From an uncultured Oscillospiraceae bacterium (lineage in GTDB: Bacteria > Bacillota > Clostridia > Oscillospirales > Oscillospiraceae): DNA of 42,043 bases. The position numbers and the translations under genes were made by a program. Below the pieces are notes generated by a model. That model was not told the DNA's origin, searched no databases, and worked only from the letters and a program-made list of their open reading frames with translations. Positions 8,207-15,736 of this stretch are shown here, piece by piece (position 1 is the first letter of the stretch; each line of letters opens with the position of its first letter). The stretch is taken from assembly GCA_934589065.1 (NCBI GenBank), contig CAKTNN010000017.1, positions 1 to 42,043 on the forward strand, written 5' to 3'.

Positions 8207-8337
8207 TTGACAACTTATGAACACTGTGTTACCTTAGGGGTGAAAAGGAAAGATTCCCCACCCCATTGCAGATGCAGGAAGGAAGGCAAGGACGCCAGCG
8301 CCGATCTGAGGCAGTACAGCCAGAGAGGTGCTTTTTT
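8207..8337 (+). promoter_or_regulatory. Structured leader of the PTS genes with possible antitermination control
   Basis: The 510-base gap 7881-8389 is AT-rich up to about 8200. A TTGACA at 8207-8212 has only a poor -10 (TACCTT) 17 bases on. Next come a GTGTTACC motif (8226-8233), a hairpin at 8237-8264 (GGGGTG/CACCCC with inner GGAA/TTCC) and a terminator-like hairpin at 8297-8332 (AGCGCC/GGTGCT, TCT/AGA, GGC/GCC) ending in six T. A terminator before EIIA suggests BglG/GlcT-type antitermination, but no antiterminator gene is in the window and the RAT match is weak. Confidence 0.45.
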
Positions 8338-8389
8338 CGTGCAAGGTTTCCGGCGCACACAGGGGACTTTCGGCGAAAGGAACATAACT

Positions 8390-8875
8390 ATGGGATTTTT
8401 CAGTAAGCTGTTTGGTCAAAAAACCGATGAACTCTTTGCCCCCGTGGCAGGCAACGCCGTGCCTGTGGCAGAGGTTCCCGATCCTACTTTTTCTTCCGGT
8501 ATGCTGGGCGACGGCGTTGCCATCGAGCCCACTGACGGGAAAATCTGCGCCCCCTGTGACGCAACGGTGGATACCATGTTCGATACCGGTCATGCAGTCA
8601 GCCTGGTTGCCGACTGCGGAGCGGAAATCCTGATCCATGTGGGCCTGGAAACCGTGGGCCTGCAGGGCAAGGGCTTTACCATCCACGCCCAGAACGGGCA
8701 GAAGGTCAAAAAGGGCGACCTGCTCATCGAGGTGGATCTGGAGGCAGTCAAGGCTGCGGGGCTCAATACCATCACCCCCATGCTGGTGTGCAACTCTTCG
8801 GATTACAGCACCTTTGAGAAGACCACCGGCAAGCCGGTAACCAATGACGATGCAGTCATTCGTCTGGCAAAATAA
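8390..8875 (+). CDS. PTS glucose-type EIIA component
   Basis: 161 residues from the ATG at 8390, behind GAAAGG; this is the usual length of EIIA-Glc proteins. The phosphorylated histidine is His83 in ILIHVGLETVGL, with partner His68 in DTGHAVSL, and GxGF and NGQKVKKGD elements match the family. It takes phosphate from HPr and passes it to the EIIB domain of the protein encoded 100 bases downstream. A longer reading frame upstream runs through the structured leader and is probably untranslated. It may also regulate other sugar systems, as EIIA-Glc does elsewhere (family knowledge only). Confidence 0.92.
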   Translation: MGFFSKLFGQKTDELFAPVAGNAVPVAEVPDPTFSSGMLGDGVAIEPTDGKICAPCDATVDTMFDTGHAVSLVADCGAEILIHVGLETVGLQGKGFTIHAQNGQKVKKGDLLIEVDLEAVKAAGLNTITPMLVCNSSDYSTFEKTTGKPVTNDDAVIRLAK

Positions 8876-8975
8876 TTATTTTAGGCCATAAAGACCGTTG
8901 TGGGCCGACGGTCTTAATAAATAGGCATGCCGCCGGGAAATCGGTGGCAAGAAGAATCGAAGGAGGATTTTTTCT

Positions 8976-10469
8976 ATGATGAAAACTCTGCAGAAGCTGG
9001 GCAAGGCTCTGATGCTGCCTGTCGCCGTGCTTCCCATCTGCGGCATTCTGATGGGTCTGGGCTATGCCCTTGCTCCCGCTGTTATGGGTGCTGCCGGTGC
9101 AACCGAAGGCTTTAAGTATGTTCTGGGCTTCTTCCTGATCAAAGCAGGCGGCGCCCTGATCGACAACATGGCAATCCTGTTCGCCATCGGCGTTGCCGTT
9201 GGCCTGGCAGAAGAGAACGATGGCACTGCCGGTCTGGCTGGCCTGGTTTCCTGGCTGATGATCACGAACCTGCTGTCCACCGGCGTGGTCAGCGTCATCG
9301 CCCCCGGCATGATGGCTTCCGAAGTCAACACCGTGGCTTTCTCCAAGATCGCCAACCCCTTCACCGGCATCCTGTCCGGTGTCATCGGCGCTGTTTGCTA
9401 CAACAAGTTTAAGAGCACCAAGCTGCCTGACGTGCTGGCCTTCTTCTCCGGCAAGCGCTCCGTCGCCATTGTCACCGGCGTTGTCTCCATTGTTGTTTCC
9501 GCCATCCTGCTGTTCGTATGGCCCGTTGTCTTCGGCGCTCTGGTTGCCGTGGGCAATGGCATCAAGAGCTTGGGCGTTGTAGGCGTTGGCCTGTACGCTT
9601 TCCTGAACCGTCTGCTGATCCCCACCGGCCTGCATCACGCTCTGAACAACGTGTTCTGGTTCGATACCATCGGCCTGGGCGACCTGACCGCTTACTGGGG
9701 CGCTCTGGTTGAGGGCGACACCATGGCAAACGGCACCGTGATCAACTGGTCCGTCGGTTCCTACATGGCTGGCTTCTTCCCCTGCATGATGTTCGGCATC
9801 CCCGGCGCTGCCACCGCTATGATCGTCACCGCAAAGTCCAACAAGAAGAAGGCCACCATCGGCCTGGTTGGCGCGGCTGCCGTCTGTGCATTCCTGTGCG
9901 GCGTTACCGAGCCCTTTGAGTTCGCATTCATGTTCCTGGCATTCCCCCTGTACGTTGTCTACGCTGCTCTGTATGGCGTCTTCGCTGCCATCACCGTTGG
10001 CCTGGGCTTCCGTGCCGGCTTCTGCTTCTCCGCCGGTGCAACCGACCTGCTGTTCTCCGCTTCCCTGCCCGCAGCTGCCAAGACCTGGCTGATCATCCCC
10101 ATGGGCATCGCCGCCTTCGCAGTGTTCTTCGCCGTGTTCTACTTCGCCATTAAGAAGTGGGATTTGAAGACCCCCGGCCGTGAAGACGATCAGGATGGCG
10201 AGATGAAGATCGAGCTGGCTAACGACGACTACACCGCTATGGCTTCCATCATTCTGGAAGGCCTGGGCGGCAAGGACAACGTTGTTTCCGCCGAGCACTG
10301 CATCACCCGTCTGCGTCTGGAAGTAAAGGATCGCCTGCTGGTCAACGAGGCTAAGATCAAGTCCTCCGGTGCTGCCGGTGTCATCCGTCCGGGCAAGACC
10401 TCCGTTCAGGTCATTATCGGACCCAAGGTTCAGTTCGTTTACGACGAGTTCAAGAAGCTCATCAAGTAA
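8976..10469 (+). CDS. PTS transporter EIICB, glucose/N-acetylglucosamine type
   Basis: 497 residues. Residues 1-395 form the EIIC channel with many hydrophobic segments and the hallmark IPTGLHHALNNVFWFD and GVTEPFEFAFMFLAFPLY motifs. Residues 410-497 form EIIB with the phosphorylated cysteine in AEHCITRLRL (about Cys442). It imports and phosphorylates the sugar with the upstream EIIA. The GLHHALN...FWF pattern leans to N-acetylglucosamine rather than glucose, but this is not settled. Codon choice is strongly biased (CTG, GGC, ATC, CGT), as in highly expressed genes. Start after GGAGGATTTTTTCT; the first or second ATG is possible. A strong terminator follows. Confidence 0.92.
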   Translation: MMKTLQKLGKALMLPVAVLPICGILMGLGYALAPAVMGAAGATEGFKYVLGFFLIKAGGALIDNMAILFAIGVAVGLAEENDGTAGLAGLVSWLMITNLLSTGVVSVIAPGMMASEVNTVAFSKIANPFTGILSGVIGAVCYNKFKSTKLPDVLAFFSGKRSVAIVTGVVSIVVSAILLFVWPVVFGALVAVGNGIKSLGVVGVGLYAFLNRLLIPTGLHHALNNVFWFDTIGLGDLTAYWGALVEGDTMANGTVINWSVGSYMAGFFPCMMFGIPGAATAMIVTAKSNKKKATIGLVGAAAVCAFLCGVTEPFEFAFMFLAFPLYVVYAALYGVFAAITVGLGFRAGFCFSAGATDLLFSASLPAAAKTWLIIPMGIAAFAVFFAVFYFAIKKWDLKTPGREDDQDGEMKIELANDDYTAMASIILEGLGGKDNVVSAEHCITRLRLEVKDRLLVNEAKIKSSGAAGVIRPGKTSVQVIIGPKVQFVYDEFKKLIK

Positions 10470-10502
10470 CCCCCTGAACGCTGTGGCCCACACAGAGAGA
10501 GT

Positions 10503-10534
10503 ATCCCCCTGGCATTCTTGCCAGGGGGATTTTT
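10503..10534 (+). terminator. Terminator of the PTS operon
   Basis: A perfect 12-bp stem, ATCCCCCTGGCA with its complement at 10519-10530, closes a TTCT loop and is followed by TTTTC. It lies 34 bases after the EIICB stop. Confidence 0.9.
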
Positions 10535-10567
10535 CGTGAAGGAATGAAGGAATGGCGATCTTCGATT

Positions 10568-10862
10568 GTCATTGCGACCCGGTGCGCAGACTCCCTCCTT
10601 TGTCATTGCGAACCAGTCCGCTTTCCTGGTGTGGCAATCTTTGCCCTCCCCCACGTCATTGTGACCCGGTGCGCAGACTCCCTCCTTTGTCATTGCGAAC
10701 CAGTCCGCTTTCCTGGTGTGGCAATCTTTGCCCTATCCCATGTCATTGCGAACCAGTGACCGATGTCACTGGTGTGGCAATCTCGGACGCGGAGAAACGT
10801 AGCAACCATAAGATTCCCACGGCAGTCTGGCGCCGCAGCGCTGTACAGAGCGCTGCCGCCGC
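10568..10862. repeat. 87-bp tandem array of the dispersed repeat
   Basis: Two nearly identical 87-base units start at 10568 and 10655. A third starts with the same GTCATTGCGA at 10742 but carries a different core (CCAGTGACC...CACTGG). A composite element follows (GATTCCCACGGCAGTCTGGC then CAGCGCTGTACAGAGCGCTGCCG), cut short just before the hcp stop codon at 10875. The array fills the gap between the convergent PTS and hcp units. No gene is seen. Confidence 0.85.
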
Positions 10863-10874
10863 CCCAAACGCTCT

Positions 10875-12476
10875 TTATCCAAGAATTGCCTGCAAATCCG
10901 CTTCCGGTGTGGCGGTAGGCGCAATGGCGTAGGTCTTTGCCAGCAGGGCAAGCACATTGGGTGAAAGGAAGGCCGGGAGCGTGGGGCCCAGGCGGATATT
11001 CCGAATGCCCAGGTGCAGCAGGGTCAAAAGAATGCACACCGCCTTCTGCTCATACCAGGATAGTACCATGGACAGGGGCAAATCGTTCACCCCACAGCCA
11101 AAGGCATCCGCCAGAGCCACCGCTACGGTAATGGCGGAGTAGGCATCGTTGCACTGACCCATATCCAAAAGCCTCGGCAGCGGGCCCAACGTTCCCAAAT
11201 CCAAATCGTTGAAGCGGTATTTTCCGCAGGCCAGGGTCAGAATTACGGTATCGGGGGGCGTCTGCTTTACAAAGTCCGTAAAGTAGTCCCGTCCTTTCCG
11301 GGCTCCATCGCAGCCGCCCACCAGGAAAATGTGCCGGAGTGCCCCGGCTTTCACGGCGTCTACAATCACCTGGGCATTGTCCAGCACCGCCTTGCGCCCA
11401 AAGCCGGTCATGACGCTGTGTCCGCCGTTGATGCCGGTAAAGTGCATATCCTCCCGGTATCCTCCCAGTTCCAGAGCCTTGGCAATCAGAGGGGAAAAGT
11501 CCCGGTCGGCGCCAATGTGGTGCGTTCCGGGGAAGCGCACCATCTCCATGGTGAATACCCGGTCTTTGCAGCTCTCCTTGGGGGGCATCAGGCAGTTGGT
11601 GGTGAAGAGAATGGGGGCGGGCAGCCCGTCCAGCTCCCGGCGCTGGTTCTGCCAGGCAGTGCCGAAATTCCCCTTTAAATGAGGGTATTTTTTCAGCTCC
11701 GGGTAGGCGTTTGCCGGCAGCATCTCCCCGTGGGTATAGATATTGATGCCCTTCCCCTGGGTCTGCTCCAGCAGGCATTTGAGATCATACAGGTCATGCC
11801 CGCTGACTACGATAAAGGGGCCCTTCTCCACCGTCAGGCTGACGGTTGTTGGCTCGGGGTTTCCGAAGGTTTCCGTGTTGGCTCTGTCCAGGAGCTCCAT
11901 GCAGGCGAGATTGACCTCGCCCACTTCCAGCGCCACGGGGAGCAGCGCATCTACAGAGGATTCCTCCCCCAGAAGGAACAGTGCGCGGTAGAAAAAGCGG
12001 TTGATTTCCCCGTCCCGGTAGCCCAGAACGGATGCATGATAGGCGTAGGCCGCCATGCCCCGGATGCCGAAGAGAATCAGGGATTTGAGGGAACGGATGT
12101 CCTCCTGGGCATTCCAGATATGCTTCATGTCATAGTCGTCATTGTGCCCACAGGGGTTTTGGCAGGTGCTGCAGTCCGGCACCAGCCGGGCCTTTTCCCG
12201 GTGCACCCGGTGGATGAGCTCCCGGATGGCTGCATCCTCAAAATTTACATTGGTCACGCAGGCAAACAGTCCCTGCTGAATAAGGGCATCCGTTTCCTCC
12301 GTCAGCAAATCCGGGTTGCCGTCCGAGGCCCGGGCAAGGCCGATGAGTGCCCCGGTAAGGGCGTCCTGCAATCGCGCCGTTTCGGCGCTCTTTCCGCAGG
12401 CGCCGGCTGCGCCGGTGCATCCGGTGCAGCCGGTTGTCTGCTCACACTGGAAGCAGAACATGGTTTCGTTGTTCAT
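10875..12476 (-). CDS. hcp: Hydroxylamine reductase / hybrid cluster protein
   Basis: 533 residues. The N-terminal cysteine cluster is in MFCFQCEQT...GCTGCTGAAGACGKS (Cys8, 11, 17, 20 and 27). Residues for the hybrid iron-sulphur-oxygen cluster are in VSGHDLYD, HGEMLPA, TNCLMPP, GGCDGARKGRDYF, LACGKYRFN, and WYEQKAV. Hcp reduces hydroxylamine in vitro and acts in nitric oxide / nitrosative stress defence. It is cytosolic. It is the second gene after a 4Fe-4S protein ending 25 bases upstream, its likely electron partner. The C-terminus abuts a truncated repeat copy but the protein looks complete. Confidence 0.96.
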   Translation of the reverse strand: MNNETMFCFQCEQTTGCTGCTGAAGACGKSAETARLQDALTGALIGLARASDGNPDLLTEETDALIQQGLFACVTNVNFEDAAIRELIHRVHREKARLVPDCSTCQNPCGHNDDYDMKHIWNAQEDIRSLKSLILFGIRGMAAYAYHASVLGYRDGEINRFFYRALFLLGEESSVDALLPVALEVGEVNLACMELLDRANTETFGNPEPTTVSLTVEKGPFIVVSGHDLYDLKCLLEQTQGKGINIYTHGEMLPANAYPELKKYPHLKGNFGTAWQNQRRELDGLPAPILFTTNCLMPPKESCKDRVFTMEMVRFPGTHHIGADRDFSPLIAKALELGGYREDMHFTGINGGHSVMTGFGRKAVLDNAQVIVDAVKAGALRHIFLVGGCDGARKGRDYFTDFVKQTPPDTVILTLACGKYRFNDLDLGTLGPLPRLLDMGQCNDAYSAITVAVALADAFGCGVNDLPLSMVLSWYEQKAVCILLTLLHLGIRNIRLGPTLPAFLSPNVLALLAKTYAIAPTATPEADLQAILG

Positions 12477-12501
12477 GGGTAATCTCCTGAAAAATAGATA
12501 C

Positions 12502-13179
12502 TTATTTTACGTTCCCGTCTGTGGTAATGGTGGTTACCGTCAGGGGGATTTCTCTGCCGCACTGGGCAATGGCGGTTTTCACCGCCCGCTCCAGACCGCC
12601 GCAGCAGGGCACCTCCATCCGAAGTACCGATACGGAACGGATGGAATTTGCGGCAAAAATCTTGGTCAGCTTTTCACTGTAGTCCACCGCGTCCAGCTTG
12701 GGGCAGCCAACCAGCAGCGTTTTCCCCCGGAGGAAATCCCGGTGAAAATCTCCGTAGGCGTAGGCGGTGCAGTCTGCGGCTACCAGCACATCGGCGTTTT
12801 CAAACCAGGGCGCCTGCACCGGCACCAGCTTTATCTGCACCGGCCACTGCTGCAGCTGGCTGGGGCAGCTTCCCTCCCCGGGGGCCTGGGGCTGCCGATT
12901 TTGCAGCCGCAGACCGGGACAGCCGGTGTGGGATGCGGCCTTTTCCGCCTTGGCTTTCAAAACGGCGGCCTCATCGTAGGCGGGGGCTTCCCGCTCTACA
13001 AAGGTGATTGCCCCGGTGGGGCAGCCGGGGAGACAGTCCCCCAGCCCGTCACAATAGTGTTCCCGGGCAAGATAGGCCTTGCCGCCGATTAGGGCAATTG
13101 CGCCCTCGTGACAGGCGGTAACGCAAAGGCCGCAGCCATTGCATTTTTCCTGATCAATTTCAATAATTCTGCGAATCAT
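12502..13179 (-). CDS. 4Fe-4S ferredoxin-like protein, Hcp partner
   Basis: 225 residues from ATG 13179, chosen because AAGGAG lies 9 bases before it. The N-terminus holds one classical cluster motif (CNGCGLCVTAC) and a second, spread-out one (HYCDGLGDCLPGCPTG). The C-terminal part has further cysteines (GCPGL, AADC, VGCPKLD, EVPCCGG). It has no TM segment. Directly before hcp, it most likely delivers electrons to Hcp, taking the place of the Hcr reductase used in enterobacteria (inference from position). The C-terminal domain is found with ferredoxin domains in anaerobes, but I cannot name its reaction. Confidence 0.85.
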   Translation of the reverse strand: MIRRIIEIDQEKCNGCGLCVTACHEGAIALIGGKAYLAREHYCDGLGDCLPGCPTGAITFVEREAPAYDEAAVLKAKAEKAASHTGCPGLRLQNRQPQAPGEGSCPSQLQQWPVQIKLVPVQAPWFENADVLVAADCTAYAYGDFHRDFLRGKTLLVGCPKLDAVDYSEKLTKIFAANSIRSVSVLRMEVPCCGGLERAVKTAIAQCGREIPLTVTTITTDGNVK

Positions 13180-13242
13180 CCTGTGTTTCTCCTTTTTTAC
13201 GGTTAGGCAGCCCATACAGCCGCCCTTCATGCTTACGGCCTT

Positions 13243-13248
13243 ATTATA
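13243..13248 (-). promoter_or_regulatory. Candidate -10 box of the ferredoxin-hcp operon
   Basis: A perfect TATAAT on the minus strand lies about 64 bases before the ferredoxin start. No good -35 stands at 17 bases, since that place is taken by the upstream terminator stem. This fits a promoter needing an activator, as expected for a stress-induced hcp operon, but it is only suggestive. Confidence 0.4.
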
Positions 13249-13256
13249 GGTGAGAA

Positions 13257-13306
13257 AACTCCCAAGCATTGTTGCCGGTGCAACAAAAATGCCTGGGAGT
13301 TTTTTC
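13257..13306. terminator. Bidirectional terminator after the isomerase gene
   Basis: AACTCCCAAGCATT pairs with AATGCCTGGGAGTT (one G-A mismatch) and GTTGC/GCAAC pairs inside. T runs follow on the plus strand (TTTTTTCTTTT) and, more weakly, on the minus strand (TTTTCTC). It separates the minus-strand isomerase gene from the ferredoxin-hcp unit. Confidence 0.8.
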
Positions 13307-13308
13307 TT

Positions 13309-13995
13309 TTATTTTGCCTTGGGGTATTCGTTGCACAGCAGCCGATAGGGGGGTTCGTCCTCCTCAATGGCGGGGAATCGGCCCACCGGCGGATTGAACC
13401 GGTTGTCGGTTTCGTCGTCATTGCACTGGCTCACCTCTCCCAGCAGCACATTGCCGCTGCCGGGCTCTACGGTGAAATCGTGGTAGAGATATTGCTGGAT
13501 ATGGATGCTCTCGCCAGGAGTCAGCCGAACGCAAGCGCCCGCCGGAACCTGATAGGTGTGCCCGTCCGTATGGACGGTTACGGGGGACGCATAGTCGATT
13601 TCTTCATTGGGCAGGCTGTTGTATACCTTAATGAGGACATTTCCGCCGCCGCGGTTGATGATATCCTCGGTTTTATACCAGTGGAAGTGGTTGGGGGAAT
13701 ACTGGCCCTCCTTGAGGTACAGCAGCTTTTCCGCGTACACCTTGGGGTATTTCTCCGCCATGGCGCGGCAGCCGTTGCGGATGGTCACCAGAGAAAAGCC
13801 TACCTTTTCAAAGTCCCCCAGGCCGTAGTCGGTGATGTCCCAGCCCAGACCGCAGTCCCGGATTTCATCGTAGGAATGATCCAAATTCTGCCACTGTTCT
13901 GGGGTATAGCCGCAGAAGGGCGGAAGCTGGAAGCCGCACTTTGCGCACATTGCTTCCATTTCCCGGATGGCAGCGTTGATTTCGGAGCGTTTCAT
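13309..13995 (-). CDS. D-lyxose/D-mannose isomerase-like cupin
   Basis: 228 residues, the usual length of D-lyxose ketol-isomerases (D-lyxose to D-xylulose, D-mannose to D-fructose). The cupin metal site is visible: HFHWYKTED gives His103, His105 and Glu110, with a late His in QYLYHDF. YPKVYAEKLLYLKEGQ before it is also typical. Start at an ATG behind AAGGAGG. It stands alone with terminators on both sides, so it is probably monocistronic and feeds pentose or mannose to central metabolism. Assignment rests on recognised motifs; substrate preference is not proven. Confidence 0.87.
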   Translation of the reverse strand: MKRSEINAAIREMEAMCAKCGFQLPPFCGYTPEQWQNLDHSYDEIRDCGLGWDITDYGLGDFEKVGFSLVTIRNGCRAMAEKYPKVYAEKLLYLKEGQYSPNHFHWYKTEDIINRGGGNVLIKVYNSLPNEEIDYASPVTVHTDGHTYQVPAGACVRLTPGESIHIQQYLYHDFTVEPGSGNVLLGEVSQCNDDETDNRFNPPVGRFPAIEEDEPPYRLLCNEYPKAK

Positions 13996-14097
13996 AATGG
14001 ATTAGCCTCCTTACAGGATGGGATTTCCCAAAATTTGACAGGCAGAACCGCCTGCATCTTACCACTTATTTTACTATTTTTTATCGCCGGTGTAAAG

Positions 14098-14120
14098 AAA
14101 AATCGCCCTTTCGGGCGATT
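14098..14120 (-). terminator. Terminator overlapping the PAP2 stop codon
   Basis: AATCGCCC-TTTC-GGGCGATT at 14101-14120 forms an 8-bp stem. On the minus strand a T run follows. The first stem bases overlap the stop codon of the PAP2 gene at 14119. Confidence 0.75.
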
Positions 14121-14793
14121 AGACTTTTTGAAGCTTTGCTTTCCAGTATTTCCCGAACACCAGGATTTCCGCCAGCAGGCCAACAGGCAGGGCGGCGGCA
14201 ATATCGATGACGGAATGCTGCTTGACAACGGTGGTGGAAATGCTGATGAGCACCACGCAGAAGACGATAAAGGCCTTCCAGGGCTTGCTGGCGCTCTTCT
14301 CTTTCAGCCAGCAAGAGCCGATGCCCAGGGAATAGGCCACGTGCAAACTGGGGCACACCCCGGTGGGGGTGTCAAAGGTGTAGATCAAAGTGGCGACCTT
14401 GGTAAAGAGATTGTCTCTGACAAACTCCGCAGGCCGCAGATCCTGAACACTGGGATAAAGAATGTACACCGTCATGGCAACCACTTGGGTAATGATGATA
14501 TAAATTTGCAGATTTTTGAAATTATCCACATTATACAGGGCAAAGTACCCCAGGGAAATTACAATCAGCACATACCAGAAGCAGTAGGGAATAAAAAAGA
14601 ACTCGTTAAAGGGAATTTTGTCATCCAGTGCGCTGTGAATCAGGTGGCACTTTTCCACGGGAATAAAGCTTTCCGTCAGGAAATAGAACAGAAAGTACAC
14701 AAGCCAGCCCAACAGCAGCTTCAGGTGCTTATACTGGGGTTCGTTGATTTTGGACAGTCGGAAACCCCGATAGTCAACAACCGGTTTTTTCAT
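14119..14793 (-). CDS. PAP2-family membrane phosphatase/transferase
   Basis: 224 residues starting at ATG 14793, inside the end of the acyltransferase gene (20-base overlap). About six hydrophobic helices are visible (30-45, 68-87, 97-113, 175-190, 198-213). The PAP2 motifs are present: Arg-Pro at 120-121, PSLHVAYS with His151, and STTVVKQHSVIDI with His193 and Asp197. Such enzymes remove or move phosphate on lipid or polyprenyl phosphates at the membrane. Overlap with an acyltransferase gene points to phospholipid synthesis or turnover (inference). It resembles the inositolphosphotransferase branch, but I cannot name the substrate. Confidence 0.85.
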   Translation of the reverse strand: MKKPVVDYRGFRLSKINEPQYKHLKLLLGWLVYFLFYFLTESFIPVEKCHLIHSALDDKIPFNEFFFIPYCFWYVLIVISLGYFALYNVDNFKNLQIYIIITQVVAMTVYILYPSVQDLRPAEFVRDNLFTKVATLIYTFDTPTGVCPSLHVAYSLGIGSCWLKEKSASKPWKAFIVFCVVLISISTTVVKQHSVIDIAAALPVGLLAEILVFGKYWKAKLQKV

Positions 14794-15550
14794 GAATAAT
14801 CGCCTCGGTAGCAAGATTTGTGCGGTAGTTCTTTTTCGGCACGTTGGGGTAGGGGACCACAATATGCTCCGGCAGAGAAACCGCAATTTCTGTAATGCTC
14901 TCCATCAGGGCCTTACAGATTCGCTCCCGCTCCTGCGCAATGGGCACAGCGCTATTGTAGCGTATGGGCTTGCCAAAATAGGCCCTGCGGAGCTTGGGCG
15001 CCAGGTACATGGGAACGAAACAAACCTCTTTGCCTGTTTTTTTATAGTAGAGCTTTGCCACATCAATAAAATTCTCCTGGAATGCGCAGAGAATCTGGTT
15101 GTAGCCCCGCTTGCACTCCGGGAAAATGATGATGTGTTCCCCTTCCTTCAGCTTTTGTACAGTGGTGCGGAAGGTGGAAATCACTCTGGTATCGTGGTAA
15201 ACGGCAATGGTATCCCCGCAGCGCATAACGGCGGAGATGAGGGGGGCAATGATGTAGGACAAAACCTTAAAAAAGGGGTGCAGGAACGCCGGTTTTTCAT
15301 CCCAGAAGTCATGATAGGCGTAGTCCGGCACTTCCTTGCAGGACATCATCTGCCCGGCGCACCAGATAGAGTGCTTTCCCGGAAAATACAGCTCGCTGAA
15401 AATCGGCCCATGGGCCTGAGAGTGGTTGCCCACCACAATAGATGGCTCCTCCGGCAGATTTTCAAGCCCTTCTATGGTATAGCGGGGGTAGAACATCCAC
15501 ACCAGACGCCATACCAGCTTATAAAATACCTTGTCGATCCATGCTCTCAC
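14774..15550 (-). CDS. PlsC-like lysophospholipid acyltransferase
   Basis: 258 residues starting at GTG 15550, fixed by GGAGGA 7 bases before it. Features of glycerolphosphate acyltransferases: VVGNHSQAHGP (motif I region, His43), a MRCGDTIAVYHD block, and IIIFPECKRG (motif III region). It would transfer an acyl chain to a lysophosphatidic acid-like acceptor at the membrane. Motif I has Gly in place of the usual Asp four residues after His (H-x4-D), and motif III reads ECKR rather than EGTR, so either it belongs to a divergent clostridial subgroup or the activity is changed. Coupled to the overlapping PAP2 gene. Confidence 0.82.
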   Translation of the reverse strand: MRAWIDKVFYKLVWRLVWMFYPRYTIEGLENLPEEPSIVVGNHSQAHGPIFSELYFPGKHSIWCAGQMMSCKEVPDYAYHDFWDEKPAFLHPFFKVLSYIIAPLISAVMRCGDTIAVYHDTRVISTFRTTVQKLKEGEHIIIFPECKRGYNQILCAFQENFIDVAKLYYKKTGKEVCFVPMYLAPKLRRAYFGKPIRYNSAVPIAQERERICKALMESITEIAVSLPEHIVVPYPNVPKKNYRTNLATEAIIHEKTGC

Positions 15551-15628
15551 AGCCGAATCCTCCCATTTTTGCTGAGAGGTAGTATACAGCCTGAAGCTAA
15601 ACTACAGATAAACTATTCCGCTTTCCCC

Positions 15629-15657
15629 TTGTTTCTTGCAGAACGCCCGGGTATAAT
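15629..15657 (+). promoter_or_regulatory. Promoter of the two-component operon
   Basis: TTGTTT (15629-15634), a 17-base spacer and a perfect TATAAT (15652-15657) stand 80 bases before the response regulator start, in the gap shared with the divergent acyltransferase gene. Confidence 0.6.
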
Positions 15658-15736
15658 AAAGAAGCTGTTTCGTTTCGGTTTAGAATCATACCATATTCTA
15701 AGTGAGAAAGCAAGCAAAACCGTGGAGGCTTAAACA

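Noticed and set aside
8856..10493. A 545-codon open frame on the minus strand opposite the PTS EIICB gene
   Set aside because: It is a mirror of the strongly biased EIICB codons (rich in Gln, Asp, Gly, His). There is no ribosome site or family motif, whereas EIICB on the other strand is unmistakable.
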